From NCBI GenBank assembly GCA_024707365.1, contig JANPZV010000003.1, forward strand, positions 62,001-126,000: a DNA stretch of 64,000 nt, given 5' to 3'. The stretch is from Terricaulis sp. (GTDB taxonomy: Bacteria > Pseudomonadota > Alphaproteobacteria > Caulobacterales > Aquidulcibacteraceae). The notes under the pieces were generated by a model. The model was not told the origin of the DNA. It made no database searches and saw only the letters and a program-made list of their open reading frames with translations. Positions 11,013-20,060 of this stretch are shown piece by piece (position 1 is the stretch's first letter; every line of letters begins with the position of its first letter). The position numbers and the translations under genes are program-made.

Positions 11013-12164
11013 TCAGTTCGTCGGCGGCGGCAAGTTTTGCATCGGCAAGCCGGCGGCGCGCCACGAAGCAAGCCCGCCGCGATACCAATAGAGCCGCGTG
11101 TAGCCGGCCGCGCGCGCCCGCAGGACGGCGTTGTAGGATTCCCAGCAGGCCGCGCCCGCGCAGAAAAACACAAGCGGCCGATCATTTCGTCCGCCTGTGA
11201 GATTCCGCAGCGCTTGGACTGTTTGAGCCTGGGCGGCGTCATTGAAGCCGCCCGGCTGGCCCGCCGCCGGCACGTAGCGCGCGCCCTGGGCGGTGACGTT
11301 GTGCGGGTCAACCAGGACGTCGATCAGAATGACATTCGCATCGGCGCGCATCATGTCCACCACTTGCTTGGTGGTGATGCGTTGCCCGCCCGGCACGGTG
11401 ATGGGCGTTGGGCTGCCGACATTGCTTTCAAGCGAGTCTTTGGCCTGCACGCCGGTATCGTGCATTTCCCCGGCATAGCCTGCATCACTCAGTTGAACAT
11501 CGGGCAGGGCGTGCGGCGAGGGTGTGGCGCCGCCATTGCCCAATAACGGGAGCGCCAGCACGCCCAGCGCCACAACGCCCGCAGCGATCGCTCCGTGCAA
11601 GCGTGTGATGGGCGTGCCTTGGAATGTGAACAGCACCTTTTCCAGCCCGAGCGGTGATTGCGCCGGCTGCTGCGGCGCATGCGGCTGCTGTGGCGCATAA
11701 TGTGTCGGCGAAATCCCTGGCGCGAGCGAAGCGCTGTGCGAGGGCGGCGGATGATACGAGGCCGCCGCCGTGGGCTGTGACATGCCCGCCCAATCTTGCG
11801 CCGGCGGCGCGCTCGGCGCGGGCGCAGCTTCATAGACCGAGGGCGGGGGCCCAAGATCAAGCGCGTACGCCAGCGCGCGGATGACTTGCTTGGCAAGGTC
11901 GGGCCGCAAGCCCACCGATTGCTCGAGCTTATCGGCTTGGCGATCCATCTCCATGCCAAGCAGGCGCCGCTCGACACTGCTCAATGCTTCCATCGCGCCT
12001 TCATCCAGCGCCGAGGCGATGGCGCGAATTTCGCGCCGCGCCTCGGGCAAGGAATCAGCCAGGAGTGAAATCACGCGCCGGCGATTGTCGAATGCGTCCG
12101 CGCCGAAGCGTTCGCGCTGCGCGCGCAACGCTTCCCCCAGCTGGTCGTACAGAGCTCCCGACAC
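11013..12164 (-). CDS. Helical module - membrane segment - rhodanese-like protein
   Basis: 383 residues, last gene of the ten-gene operon. Residues about 1-95 form an alpha-helical module (ARREIRAIASALDEG ... LRPDLAKQVIRALAYALDLG) related to the N-termini of the two preceding genes. A Pro/Ala/Gln-rich linker follows, then one membrane helix (AIAAGVVALGVLALPLLG), and a C-terminal rhodanese-like domain with the active-site type loop FFCAGAACWESYNA and YWYRGGLASWRAAGLP. The rhodanese domain would face the periplasm. Start: GTG at 12164 with GGAG 6 bases upstream; the 12212 start would overlap the previous gene by 37 bases. A sulfur-transfer or redox-sensing job is possible but unproven. Confidence 0.8.
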   Translation of the reverse strand: MSGALYDQLGEALRAQRERFGADAFDNRRRVISLLADSLPEARREIRAIASALDEGAMEALSSVERRLLGMEMDRQADKLEQSVGLRPDLAKQVIRALAYALDLGPPPSVYEAAPAPSAPPAQDWAGMSQPTAAASYHPPPSHSASLAPGISPTHYAPQQPHAPQQPAQSPLGLEKVLFTFQGTPITRLHGAIAAGVVALGVLALPLLGNGGATPSPHALPDVQLSDAGYAGEMHDTGVQAKDSLESNVGSPTPITVPGGQRITTKQVVDMMRADANVILIDVLVDPHNVTAQGARYVPAAGQPGGFNDAAQAQTVQALRNLTGGRNDRPLVFFCAGAACWESYNAVLRARAAGYTRLYWYRGGLASWRAAGLPMQNLPPPTN

Positions 12165-12175
12165 ATCGCACTCCG

Positions 12176-13345
12176 CTATTGCATCTTGCCGCAACCGATC
12201 GGCTGGTTGCACTGGGCGTCCATCACGCAGAAATCAGATCCCGAAATCTGCACTTCTTGCTGGCCTTGCCCGCCAAGGAAGGCAAGGCACACATTGCCGA
12301 GCCCGATATTATCCTGCTGCATCTGGATTCGGGCAACGCGCACCGGATGATTGTTGGATTGCACCAGCTCAAACTGGCCTTGCCCGCCGGCGCCGACATT
12401 CTGGCCGGTCGTATCGCCCGGCATCGCCACCATAAAGCCCACAGGCCCCGCCTGCCAGCTGCCCTGCGGCAGCAGCACGATGCCGGGCGCGGGCCCGCGT
12501 TGGGTTTGCAGCATGAAGCCAAATCCCGGCGCGCCCGATGAATGCTGCTGCACTTGCAGCATTGGCCCGCCAGAGCCCGCTGGCTGCAGCGCTGGGAAAT
12601 TGTTGCCGCCGGTATTGTTGTTGGGCGGCGGTTGCTGGTTGTTGTTGGGCGGGGGCTGATTGTTGTTTGGCGGGGGCTGATTGTTGTTGGGCGGTGGCTG
12701 CTGCTGGTCAAAGCGCGGGCCTTGATTGTCAACGGGAGGCTGTTGCTGCCCGCCGCCGCCGAAATTTTGATAGAGCAAGAACCCCGCGACCGCGACGCTC
12801 GCAATGATCGCAACTGGATTTTTGCTCCACGTCTTGACCTTATCTTGCATGCTCTGCGGCGCGCCTGCCTGCGGTTGCGGGGGCGGGGCATAGCCGGGCG
12901 CTGGCTGTGCGTAGCCGGCAGGCGGGTGTTGCGGCGCATAAGCGGGCGCAGCCGGAGCGGCCGGCGCAGCTGGCGCACCGACGGCGACAGAATCTCCGGC
13001 CCATCCGCTTGGCGATGGCGCAGGGGTGCTTGGCGCGGGCGCGCCCAGCGGCCCAATGCGGCGCGCAACGCTGATCGCCGGCGTGATCGACGTCATCGAC
13101 AAGCGCTCGGCCACTGCGATTTGCGAAGCGATGGCGTTGGCTTCCGCATCTGGATTTGGAGACGCCGCGATGCGCGCGGCCGCGCCCATGCTGAAGGCGG
13201 CGGCAAGCGCGCGGATCTCTGCGTGCAGATCCGGCGCCTGGCTGTTAAGCCGTGGCGCAAATTGGCTTGCGTTGAGCAGGAATGCATCGCCGCCTTGCTG
13301 GCGGCATTGTTGGGCGAGAGCGAAAAGGCGTTCTTCTACTGACAT
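12176..13345 (-). CDS. Helical module - membrane segment - Cys-tail protein, paralogue 1
   Basis: 389 residues. Residues 1-100 are the shared helical module (MSVEERLFALAQQCRQQGGD ... ISVARRIGPLG). A long Ala/Pro linker leads to one membrane helix (NPVAIIASVAVAGFLLYQNF), then a low-complexity PPPNNNQ repeat tract and a periplasmic domain ending NQPIGCGKMQ. The next gene downstream in sequence is a clear paralogue with the same ends. Four cysteines in the last 45 residues suggest disulfides outside the cytoplasm. No known family recognised for the C-terminal domain. Spaced 11-12 bp from its neighbours, so co-transcribed. Confidence 0.8.
   Translation of the reverse strand: MSVEERLFALAQQCRQQGGDAFLLNASQFAPRLNSQAPDLHAEIRALAAAFSMGAAARIAASPNPDAEANAIASQIAVAERLSMTSITPAISVARRIGPLGAPAPSTPAPSPSGWAGDSVAVGAPAAPAAPAAPAYAPQHPPAGYAQPAPGYAPPPQPQAGAPQSMQDKVKTWSKNPVAIIASVAVAGFLLYQNFGGGGQQQPPVDNQGPRFDQQQPPPNNNQPPPNNNQPPPNNNQQPPPNNNTGGNNFPALQPAGSGGPMLQVQQHSSGAPGFGFMLQTQRGPAPGIVLLPQGSWQAGPVGFMVAMPGDTTGQNVGAGGQGQFELVQSNNHPVRVARIQMQQDNIGLGNVCLAFLGGQGQQEVQISGSDFCVMDAQCNQPIGCGKMQ
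12615..12701. repeat. 21-bp tandem repeat coding PPPNNNQ units
   Basis: Four imperfect 21-bp units encode PPPNNNQ-type repeats just after the membrane helix of the minus-strand gene at 12176-13345. In-frame copy-number change would lengthen or shorten the periplasmic spacer without breaking the protein. Confidence 0.75.
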
Positions 13346-13357
13346 GATGTCATACCT

Positions 13358-14410
13358 TCACTGCAATTTGCCGCAGCCGATCGGCTGTTGGCAGGCGGCG
13401 TCCGCGACGCAGAATTCTGCGCCTTGAACCTGAACGTCTTGCTGGCCGGCTTGGCTGCGAAATGCGACGCAGAGATTGCCCAAGCCGAGATTGTCCTGGA
13501 TCATTTGAAACTGCGCGATGCGCAGCGCGCGGCCGTCAACCTGCTGGCCGGTGTAAGCGGCGGCGCCCATTGTCTGCGGGCCTGCTTGCGCGCCGTCAAA
13601 ATCGCCTGGGCGGGTCATCAGAATGCTGCCGTCGCCTTGCCAGTTTTCCGGGAAGGCGAGCGTGGTCGGGATTTGCCCTTGCGGCGTTTGCAGCGTGAAC
13701 AGGAAATAGATCATGCCCGGCGTTTCGCTGCGGCGCACATTGATGGTCGGCCGCTGGGCTTCCTGCACGGCGAGCGTGGGGAAATCGTTTGCGGTGATGG
13801 CGCCGCTACTTTGGCCGCCGCCGCCGTTTTGTTGGCCGCTCATGCTTTGGAACAAAAAAAAGCTGCCGATGGCGATGGCGCCGATGATCGCCGCTGGTTG
13901 TTTGAACCAGGGTTTTGCTTGGCTTGATGGCGGGGCTGCGGGGGCTTGCGGATACGGCGCGGCGGGCGGCGCGTATTGAGGCGCCGGCGCGTTCGCCCAT
14001 GTGCTTGGCGGCGGGGCAGGCGGGGCAACCGGCGCAGCGGGCGCCGCCCCGACAGCCACCGAATCGCCCGCCCACCCGCCAGGAATTGGCGCGGCGGGCG
14101 CGTTTGCGCTCAGCGGCCCGATGCGCCGGGCGACAGCAAGCGCGGGGGTGACGGAAGCCATCGAAAGCCGTTGCGCAACAGCAAGCTCGGTGGCGATCTT
14201 TTGGGCTTCCGCATCGGCGTCCGCCGCTGCGTTGATGCGCGCGGCCGCGCCCGTGGCCAATGCGGCGGCGAGCGCGCGGATTTCGGCGTGGAGATCGGGC
14301 GCCTGGCTGCTCAAGTGCTGCGTAAGTTGGCCCGCGTTTGAGAGCAGCGCATCGCCGCCTTGCTGACGGCAATGCTGAACAAGCGCAAAGAGACGTTCTT
14401 CAATAGACAT
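13358..14410 (-). CDS. Helical module - membrane segment - Cys-tail protein, paralogue 2
   Basis: 350 residues, paralogue of the gene at 12176-13345. N-terminal module MSIEERLFALVQHCRQQGGD ... ALAVARRIGPLS, Ala/Pro linker with GGWAGDSVAVG shared with its paralogue, one membrane helix (PAAIIGAIAIGSFFLFQSM), and a C-terminal domain ending QQPIGCGKLQ with DNLGLGNLCVAF just before, again matching the paralogue. It lacks the PPPNNNQ repeats. Gap to the vWA gene is 6 bp. Likely a membrane partner or effector of the kinase/phosphatase system; function unknown. Confidence 0.8.
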   Translation of the reverse strand: MSIEERLFALVQHCRQQGGDALLSNAGQLTQHLSSQAPDLHAEIRALAAALATGAAARINAAADADAEAQKIATELAVAQRLSMASVTPALAVARRIGPLSANAPAAPIPGGWAGDSVAVGAAPAAPVAPPAPPPSTWANAPAPQYAPPAAPYPQAPAAPPSSQAKPWFKQPAAIIGAIAIGSFFLFQSMSGQQNGGGGQSSGAITANDFPTLAVQEAQRPTINVRRSETPGMIYFLFTLQTPQGQIPTTLAFPENWQGDGSILMTRPGDFDGAQAGPQTMGAAAYTGQQVDGRALRIAQFQMIQDNLGLGNLCVAFRSQAGQQDVQVQGAEFCVADAACQQPIGCGKLQ

Positions 14411-14416
14411 AAGCTC

Positions 14417-15118
14417 TCACCAGATAATATCGCTGACGTCTTTGGCGCGGGCCGCCTCCTGGGCGGTGCGCTGGGCCAGCGGCGCAAGCGGGTCGGGGGC
14501 GTTGGTCGGAGACGATGCGGTTTTGACCGGAGCGGTTGTCGCCCATTTGATGTGGCGCACTAGGTCTGAGGCGTTGTTGGCCCGAAGCGGGCGAAGCGAG
14601 GGATGGCGGATAAAGCGCTCCAACACTTCAAAGTCGGCTTCGCCGCCGATGGCGATCGCAAGCCGGGTGGCTGACGCGGCATGATCTGAAGCGAAGAAGG
14701 CGGCAAGGCCTTCTTCCCAATCATCGGTTGGGTAGCCGTCCGAGGCCATCACGATCACAGGCGGCAATTGCCGCCCAGGCATGGCGTCCGCGGAGAGCGC
14801 CTTCCCAATCACGCGCAACGCCGCGCCCATGCTGGTTTCCCCGCCGGCGGCAAGATCAGTCCAGCGCGCTTGCGCGACAGGAACAGGATCGGCCACATGC
14901 CATTCGGCTTCGGTGGAAAAGCGCAGCACGCGCAAGCGCACATCGATCTCCGGGTTCTCCTCGGCCACTTTGCGCAATTCCGGCAGCGTCGTGCGCAGCG
15001 CGTAATTGAGCGATGCGATACGGTCGCCCTGCATGGAGCCTGAGCAATCAAGCGCCAGGATCACATGAAGCTGGCGGCGCGCCAGCCCCATCTGATCCAT
15101 GTTGAGGAGAGAGGTCAC
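14417..15118 (-). CDS. TerY-like von Willebrand factor A domain protein
   Basis: 233 residues. Almost the whole protein is a vWA domain with an intact metal-ion-dependent adhesion site: DCSGSM at residues 24-29, the conserved Thr in GGETSMGAAL, and the Asp in VMASDGYPTDDW. This arrangement and the compact size match TerY, the vWA member of TerY-P triads (vWA, PP2C, kinase), and the phosphatase and kinase are indeed two genes upstream. Start is GTG at 15118, because GAGGAG lies 6 bases before it while the ATG at 15100 has no ribosome site. Probably a cytosolic scaffold binding a phosphorylated partner through the metal site. Confidence 0.88.
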   Translation of the reverse strand: MTSLLNMDQMGLARRQLHVILALDCSGSMQGDRIASLNYALRTTLPELRKVAEENPEIDVRLRVLRFSTEAEWHVADPVPVAQARWTDLAAGGETSMGAALRVIGKALSADAMPGRQLPPVIVMASDGYPTDDWEEGLAAFFASDHAASATRLAIAIGGEADFEVLERFIRHPSLRPLRANNASDLVRHIKWATTAPVKTASSPTNAPDPLAPLAQRTAQEAARAKDVSDIIW

Positions 15119-15128
15119 AGCGCGCTCC

Positions 15129-16614
15129 TCAACCCAGTGTGCGCACCGCGCCGATCAGATCGGCGCTGAACGCGATCACAACGCCAGGCGCAAGCCGGAC
15201 ATTCTGGTTCGCTTCGATGGTTTGCACGCCGCCATCGCGCAGCCGCGCGGTCCAAAGGCCCGAGCCCGCATTGCGCAAGCCAAGCACGCCAGGGCGGCTG
15301 GGGTGGGCGACCACCTCGCCGATCACGCCCGCGCCGCGCCCGCCAAGCGCAGGCTCGGAAGCGGGATCGACGCGCCCGCCCGCGCGCAGCGGGATGACGA
15401 AGCCATCGATATCCAGCGCCAGCGGCAGCTCAGCGCTCGCTGCCTGTGCTGGCGCGGCGGGTGCGGGGGCCGCTTGCGGCGCGGCGGCGGGCGGGGGCGC
15501 GTAAGCCGGCGGCGGTGCGTAAGCTTGCGGCTGCGGTGCGGGATAAGCCGCCGCCGGCGTTGCGCGGTCGACAAGGATGGAGCCTTGGGTGTCAACCGCC
15601 ACGCCGCTGCGGCTCGCATCGATCTGGCGCGCTTTGAGCACGCAGCCCACCAGCGCCACCGCGCAAATCACCGCCACAACATAGAGCAGCATGGGCGAAG
15701 CAAACGCCGAAGTGTTCCACGCCGTATGCACGAGGGTCGAAGCGGCAAAGCCGATGCCCAGCAATTGCCAGCGCTGCTGCGGCCGGATCACCGAAAGCCC
15801 GATGAAATAGCCAAAGATGCCCGAATAGGCCATGTGCCCGACGAGCCCGCCCAGCACGCGCGGCAACAGCAGCGAGAGCCCGGTCGAAACCGCAACGCCA
15901 ACATCATTGGTCTGCTGCAGCACTTGGCCGGAAATCCGCGGGATGTAGTCAAACGCCGTTTCAAAGAAGATGAAGCCGCCGCCAGCGAAGATGCCCATCA
16001 GCACCCCGTCCAGCGGGCCGCGCACATGCATCAGCTTGTAGGCGGCGTTGCTGACAAAGCTCGGCTGCTTCAGCGCCATGTGCGTCAGATAGGCGCCGAT
16101 CAGGATTGGCGTCGCCTTGAGCAATTCCTCCATCATGCCCGCGCCAAACAGCATGCCGATGAACACCTTCATCAGCGTCAGCTGCTGGGGATTGCTCATA
16201 TCCACGTTGCCGGGAAGAATTTCGCGGAAGATGAAAAAGAACGGCATCGCCAGCGGCGTGAACAGGATCGCCACCACCACCGCGAAGGGGATCATGTAGA
16301 TGAAGAAGGAACGGCCCGGCTTGGCGTAAAGAAACGCCGCAAGCTGGATCATCATCAGCAGCACAAACACCCCGACAATGCCGGAGACAACAAGCGCCGC
16401 CATGCGCACGCGCGGATCTTCCGCCCCCGCCGCGTTGCCGCCCACAACGAACAGAAACGGCGTGGCCAACGCCACCAGCACCGTCACGATAAAAAAGCGG
16501 GCTCTTCCAGAGCTTAATCTTGGAGGAGCTAAACGGCATGATCTCCGAATTGCTGGCGACGTTGTGATCGCGCGGCGTCGGCGTTTGCATGTGGTGTGGG
16601 TTATGATCGCTCAT
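15129..16614 (-). CDS. PrsW-type intramembrane protease with C-terminal shared domain (one indel)
   Basis: About 494 residues. Multiple membrane helices carry the PrsW glutamic-protease motifs: EELLKATPI, the FIFFETAFDY glutamate and the late LVHTAWN histidine. PrsW proteins cut anti-sigma factors or act in envelope stress. After an Ala/Pro linker comes a soluble C-terminal domain (HPSRPGVLGLRNAG ... VRLAPGVVIAF) that recurs at the end of the kinase in this operon. The N-terminus MSDHNPHHMQTPTPRDH is in another frame; removing one base in the A6 run 16491-16496 joins it as KSPLFIVTVLVALATP. Start at 16614 has GGAG upstream. The coupling of a protease to a phosphorylation module is unusual. 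Confidence 0.87.
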
Positions 16615-16629
16615 GGATCAGGCTCCGGT

Positions 16630-17427
16630 TCAGGGTGCGGTGCGGATTGCGACGCAGAGAGTGGCGTCGTCGCCGCTGCCGCGGCTGGAGACGGTGGAAA
16701 GCCAATCGGGCGCTTCGGCGAGGAAGCGGCCCCAATCAGCGAAAGCCGAAGCGCGCAAGCGTGCGACCTCGGCGCGGAAGGCGCTGTCATCCTGGAAGGA
16801 TTTGGAAACCCCATCGGTGGCCATGAAAACGAAATCAGGCCAAGGGCGCTCGGCGTCGCGCCAAAGCACCGCCGAGTGAAACCAGGAAAGCGCGTCCTCC
16901 TGGCAGAGCGAAAAAGTTTGCTCGCCAACCAGCGCGGGGCCGAGCGGCAAGGCGCGCTCGATTGGCGCATCGCCATAGCCCAGCAGCAGATCGCCGTCAC
17001 CGATCTGCAGCAGCGCCAAAACGCCTGCGTTGACGCCAGCTGCGATTAAGGTGGCGCCATAAGGGGCAAGCGGCGGTTCGCCAACCAAAGCGTATTCGGC
17101 GTCACTGAATGGGTGGGCCGCCATGTCCGCGCGCACATCGGCGCGCCAGCGATTCAGAATGGCGCTGGCCATGTCGGCGCCGTCAGCGTCATTGATCTGA
17201 GTTTCCATGATCGCGGCGGCGGCGCGCACGGCAATCGCAGCGCCTGTGTGTGAGCGAAAGTGCGGCGCCGCGCCATGCCCGTCTGAAACAGCCGCCACAA
17301 CCGGACGCGCGCCGTCTTCATCGAGGCAGAGCCAAGCATCCTGATTGGGCGCGCCGCTGCGGACATGGGAGGGCCCTCGCACCGATGCGCCGCCGACGCG
17401 CCAGCGTGTCCGAACCTCCGTCCTCAT
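16630..17427 (-). CDS. PP2C-family protein serine/threonine phosphatase
   Basis: 265 residues. Metal-binding PP2C motifs are visible: an N-terminal GAPNQDAWLCL, VSDGHG, ATDGVSKSFQDD and SGDDATLCVA, in the family order. Compact form without extra domains, as in the phosphatase of TerY-P triads. Its start overlaps the kinase stop by 4 bp (ATGA), which argues that the phosphatase reverses the neighbouring kinase. Cytosolic. Confidence 0.92.
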   Translation of the reverse strand: MRTEVRTRWRVGGASVRGPSHVRSGAPNQDAWLCLDEDGARPVVAAVSDGHGAAPHFRSHTGAAIAVRAAAAIMETQINDADGADMASAILNRWRADVRADMAAHPFSDAEYALVGEPPLAPYGATLIAAGVNAGVLALLQIGDGDLLLGYGDAPIERALPLGPALVGEQTFSLCQEDALSWFHSAVLWRDAERPWPDFVFMATDGVSKSFQDDSAFRAEVARLRASAFADWGRFLAEAPDWLSTVSSRGSGDDATLCVAIRTAP

Positions 17428-18764
17428 GCGTTCTGCTCCAGTTTCGCGGCGAGCACCGCGCCCGTTAGTTTGCCGAAATTGATGCCGAGCCCTGGCAAGA
17501 TGCGCACAGCTTGCCCCGCTTCGACGGTGTGGCTTTCCCCGCCCGGCAGCGTCGCCTGCCAGGGCGTGTCGCTGAGATTGCGCAGGCCGGTGATCTCAGG
17601 GCGAGCGGGGTGGGCTTCCACCAGCGCGGCCGCGCCTGCGCGCAAGCCCAGCGCATCGCCCGGCACGCTCTTGCCGCGCGAGAGCCCGATCACGCGCCGG
17701 CCAACGCGCAGCCCCTCCGGCGCGGTGATGGCCTTGCCGCAGGCCAGGCACGCCATCGGCGCCAGCATTTTTCCGGCGCGCCAATCGGCGACATGCTCAT
17801 ATTGGCAATCGGCGCAGCCGAACGCGGCGTCGATCACCGCTTGAAGCGGGGCGCGCCACTCTGTCTCCAGAACGCGCGCGTGCGGATCGTGCAAGCCTTC
17901 GCCGAAGCTGCGGATGAACAGCGCGCGCAATTCGCCATTGAGGCTGTTCCAGCGCGCCACGATCGGCTCATGGAAATTCCGCACCGGCCCGTTCGCGCCA
18001 TTGTGCGGATCAAAGATAAAGAGCGGCTCTGCGCCATAGAGGCGATGCTCTGTATCCGGATCCAGCAGGGCCGCCGCGTGCTCGCGTTTGCCGTCCAGCG
18101 GATGCCATCCCAGCAGCGTGTAGAAAAATAGCACCGCCATGGAGAAAAGATCGGTGCGGCTGTTCGGCAGCATCTCGCGCCGCACCACTTCGGGCGCCAT
18201 GAACTTGCGCGCGCCGTAGATCGAGGCGTCAGCGCCATCAATATTCACGTTGTCATTGTCGCAAATCAGGATGCGTGCGTTTTCCGGGTGCAGGAAGATG
18301 TTGCCGAAATTGATGTCCTGATAGCAAAAGCCGCCCGCGTGCAGTTCCAGGAATGAATTGGCCAGTTGCAGGCACACCGAAGCGCGGTCCGCCAGGGTGA
18401 GATTGAGCCGCTGCGGCGGCGCGGCGATGAGATCGCGCATGCCGCGGAAATCATCGCTGCGCAGCGGCATCACATAGCCAAAGCTGCCAGAGCCGTGGAT
18501 CTCCACAAGATCAAGCGGCCAGAGAAAATCGGGCGTCGGCGCGCCGCGCCGAATGGTGCGCTCAAGCCGCGTGCGCAGGCCAATATCGAGATCGATATAA
18601 TGGCGGTGATACCATTTCAGCGCGAAGGGCAGCCCCTCGACCGTGACGTGATAAACCTCGCCCTGGCCGCCCGCGCCCAGCAGCGCGCCCACGCGGCCCG
18701 GCCTGCCGTTCACCGTCATCAGCGGCTGGCCTTCGGCCAAGGCGCGGGTTTCGCCCTGGCTCAC
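17424..18764 (-). CDS. Atypical Ser/Thr protein kinase with zinc ribbon and C-terminal shared domain
   Basis: 446 residues, GTG start. Kinase domain at about 20-315: Gly loop GAGGQGEVY (30-38), Lys50 in FALKWY, catalytic loop YQDINFGN (Asp150, Asn155) in place of HRD, and CDNDN around 168-172 in place of DFG. A zinc-ribbon pair follows (CADC about 320 and CLAC about 342), as in kinases of TerY-P triads. The C-terminal 70 residues (HPARPEITGLRNLS ... VRILPGLGINF) match the end of the PrsW protein in this operon and look beta-rich, possibly FHA-like. No membrane helix. The partner phosphatase overlaps its 3' end. Confidence 0.9.
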   Translation of the reverse strand: MSQGETRALAEGQPLMTVNGRPGRVGALLGAGGQGEVYHVTVEGLPFALKWYHRHYIDLDIGLRTRLERTIRRGAPTPDFLWPLDLVEIHGSGSFGYVMPLRSDDFRGMRDLIAAPPQRLNLTLADRASVCLQLANSFLELHAGGFCYQDINFGNIFLHPENARILICDNDNVNIDGADASIYGARKFMAPEVVRREMLPNSRTDLFSMAVLFFYTLLGWHPLDGKREHAAALLDPDTEHRLYGAEPLFIFDPHNGANGPVRNFHEPIVARWNSLNGELRALFIRSFGEGLHDPHARVLETEWRAPLQAVIDAAFGCADCQYEHVADWRAGKMLAPMACLACGKAITAPEGLRVGRRVIGLSRGKSVPGDALGLRAGAAALVEAHPARPEITGLRNLSDTPWQATLPGGESHTVEAGQAVRILPGLGINFGKLTGAVLAAKLEQNA

Positions 18765-18891
18765 GGCGCGGCGCCCTTGCTGTTTTGCTGGCCAAGCTGA
18801 GCCGACACGGAATTTCCCCTTTGAACTGTCAGCGTATTCGCGCCGAATTTCGGCTCACGGCTGGCGCAAGAATTCGCCAGTCGTCCAAGCC

Positions 18892-19987
18892 TCAACAGCC
18901 CACATGAATGGAGACTTCATGAAGTGCGGCCCGTTTCGGGGTCGTAACAGCGCTCGACCTCGCGGATGGAGTCGATACGGTCGCGTTGCTGGCGGTCGTC
19001 GCGCGCTTGGTCGCGGCGCCATTGATCCATATCGAAGCCTGTGTTTGGGCCGCTGCTATAGCGTGGCCCGCGCGATGAGGGCCGTTGGGGGGCGGAAACG
19101 GTGCGGATGGTTTCATCCACTTGCCCGCGCCATTGCGGATCCCATTGCGCCGCCGCGATCAGCCCGCGCGCGGTTTGCAGCAATTCTTGCACGCGCTGCT
19201 GAGAGGATGCGCGAACCGAAACAATCCCGTTATTGTTGTTCAGAACGATCGGCGGCACGCCTTGGATCATTTGCGGGTAGGCCAAAGCATACCCATCGGC
19301 GACCAACACCTCGGTCGCGCCATCCTGATGCGTGAGCCAAGCTTCAATGGTGTAGACATCAATGCGCACGCCCGGCGAGGCTTGCGCCAGCTGCTCCATC
19401 TGCGCCTTCTGCTGCTGCTGGCTGGGCGTCAGCGGCGCGCTGACGATGCGATCAATCCGCACCCCTTGGCGCAGGCGCGGCAAGATCACCGTGCGCATCA
19501 ACACATCGCCCGTGGGCGTGTTGGCGAGCACGCAGAAATCGCCCGGCTGGGAGCCGCGATTGGTGATGTTCGAGGAATCTGTGGTCACCAGATAGCCCGG
19601 CAGGATTTCGATCAATTCCCGCCGATCGCCACTCGTCATGCGAATGTGGGGGCTGGCGAGGCCAGCGCTGCATTGGCCGTTCACGTTATCCCAGCGAATG
19701 GTGGATTCAGCCTGCCAGCCGTTCGGGACCGGGATGGTCAGCGCGCGCACCGGCTGGGCAAAGCCGTTAGGGTCGATCACCTCGTGCGCGGTTGTCCCTG
19801 AGGGCGCGCGCGTGTTGGAGGGGCCAGGGGTGTTAGAGCCAGGGGCCGTCATCCCGCCATCGCTTGGGCCCTGAGCCGGGCTCGGGCCGCGATCGGCCAT
19901 GCCGAAAACCGCGAGTGCTCCAACCCCGGCGATGACCGCAGAGGTTACTTTATGAGCGGCGACAAATTGCGTGATCTTATCCAGCAT
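18892..19987 (-). CDS. Single-pass membrane protein with conserved Cys tail (one indel)
   Basis: About 364 residues. A short cytoplasmic start and one membrane helix (VTSAVIAGVGALAVFGM) lead to a large periplasmic region of unknown fold with a Pro/Ser linker. The C-terminal 40 residues contain RDRIDSIREVERCYDPETGR, repeated almost exactly at the end of the 120-residue gene at 20777-21139. The frame as given stops just after this; a one-base indel near 18918 restores EVSIHVGC, the same last eight residues as in the other gene, ending at 18892. Function unknown; likely an envelope component of the kinase operon. Confidence 0.78.
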
Positions 19988-20060
19988 GGCTGCGCCTCAT
20001 GGTCTGGGGCGCGTCTTGTGGCCCCTTCACTCAGATGGCGCAGCCCCGCCGGAAAACGGG

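Noticed and set aside
12615..12701. CRISPR-like array
   Set aside because: Units are contiguous 21-bp in-frame coding repeats without spacers; no CRISPR array seen anywhere in the window.
15099..16517. 472-aa plus-strand frame across the PrsW gene
   Set aside because: No motif, His/Arg-rich composition, opposite to a gene with protease motifs and membrane helices.
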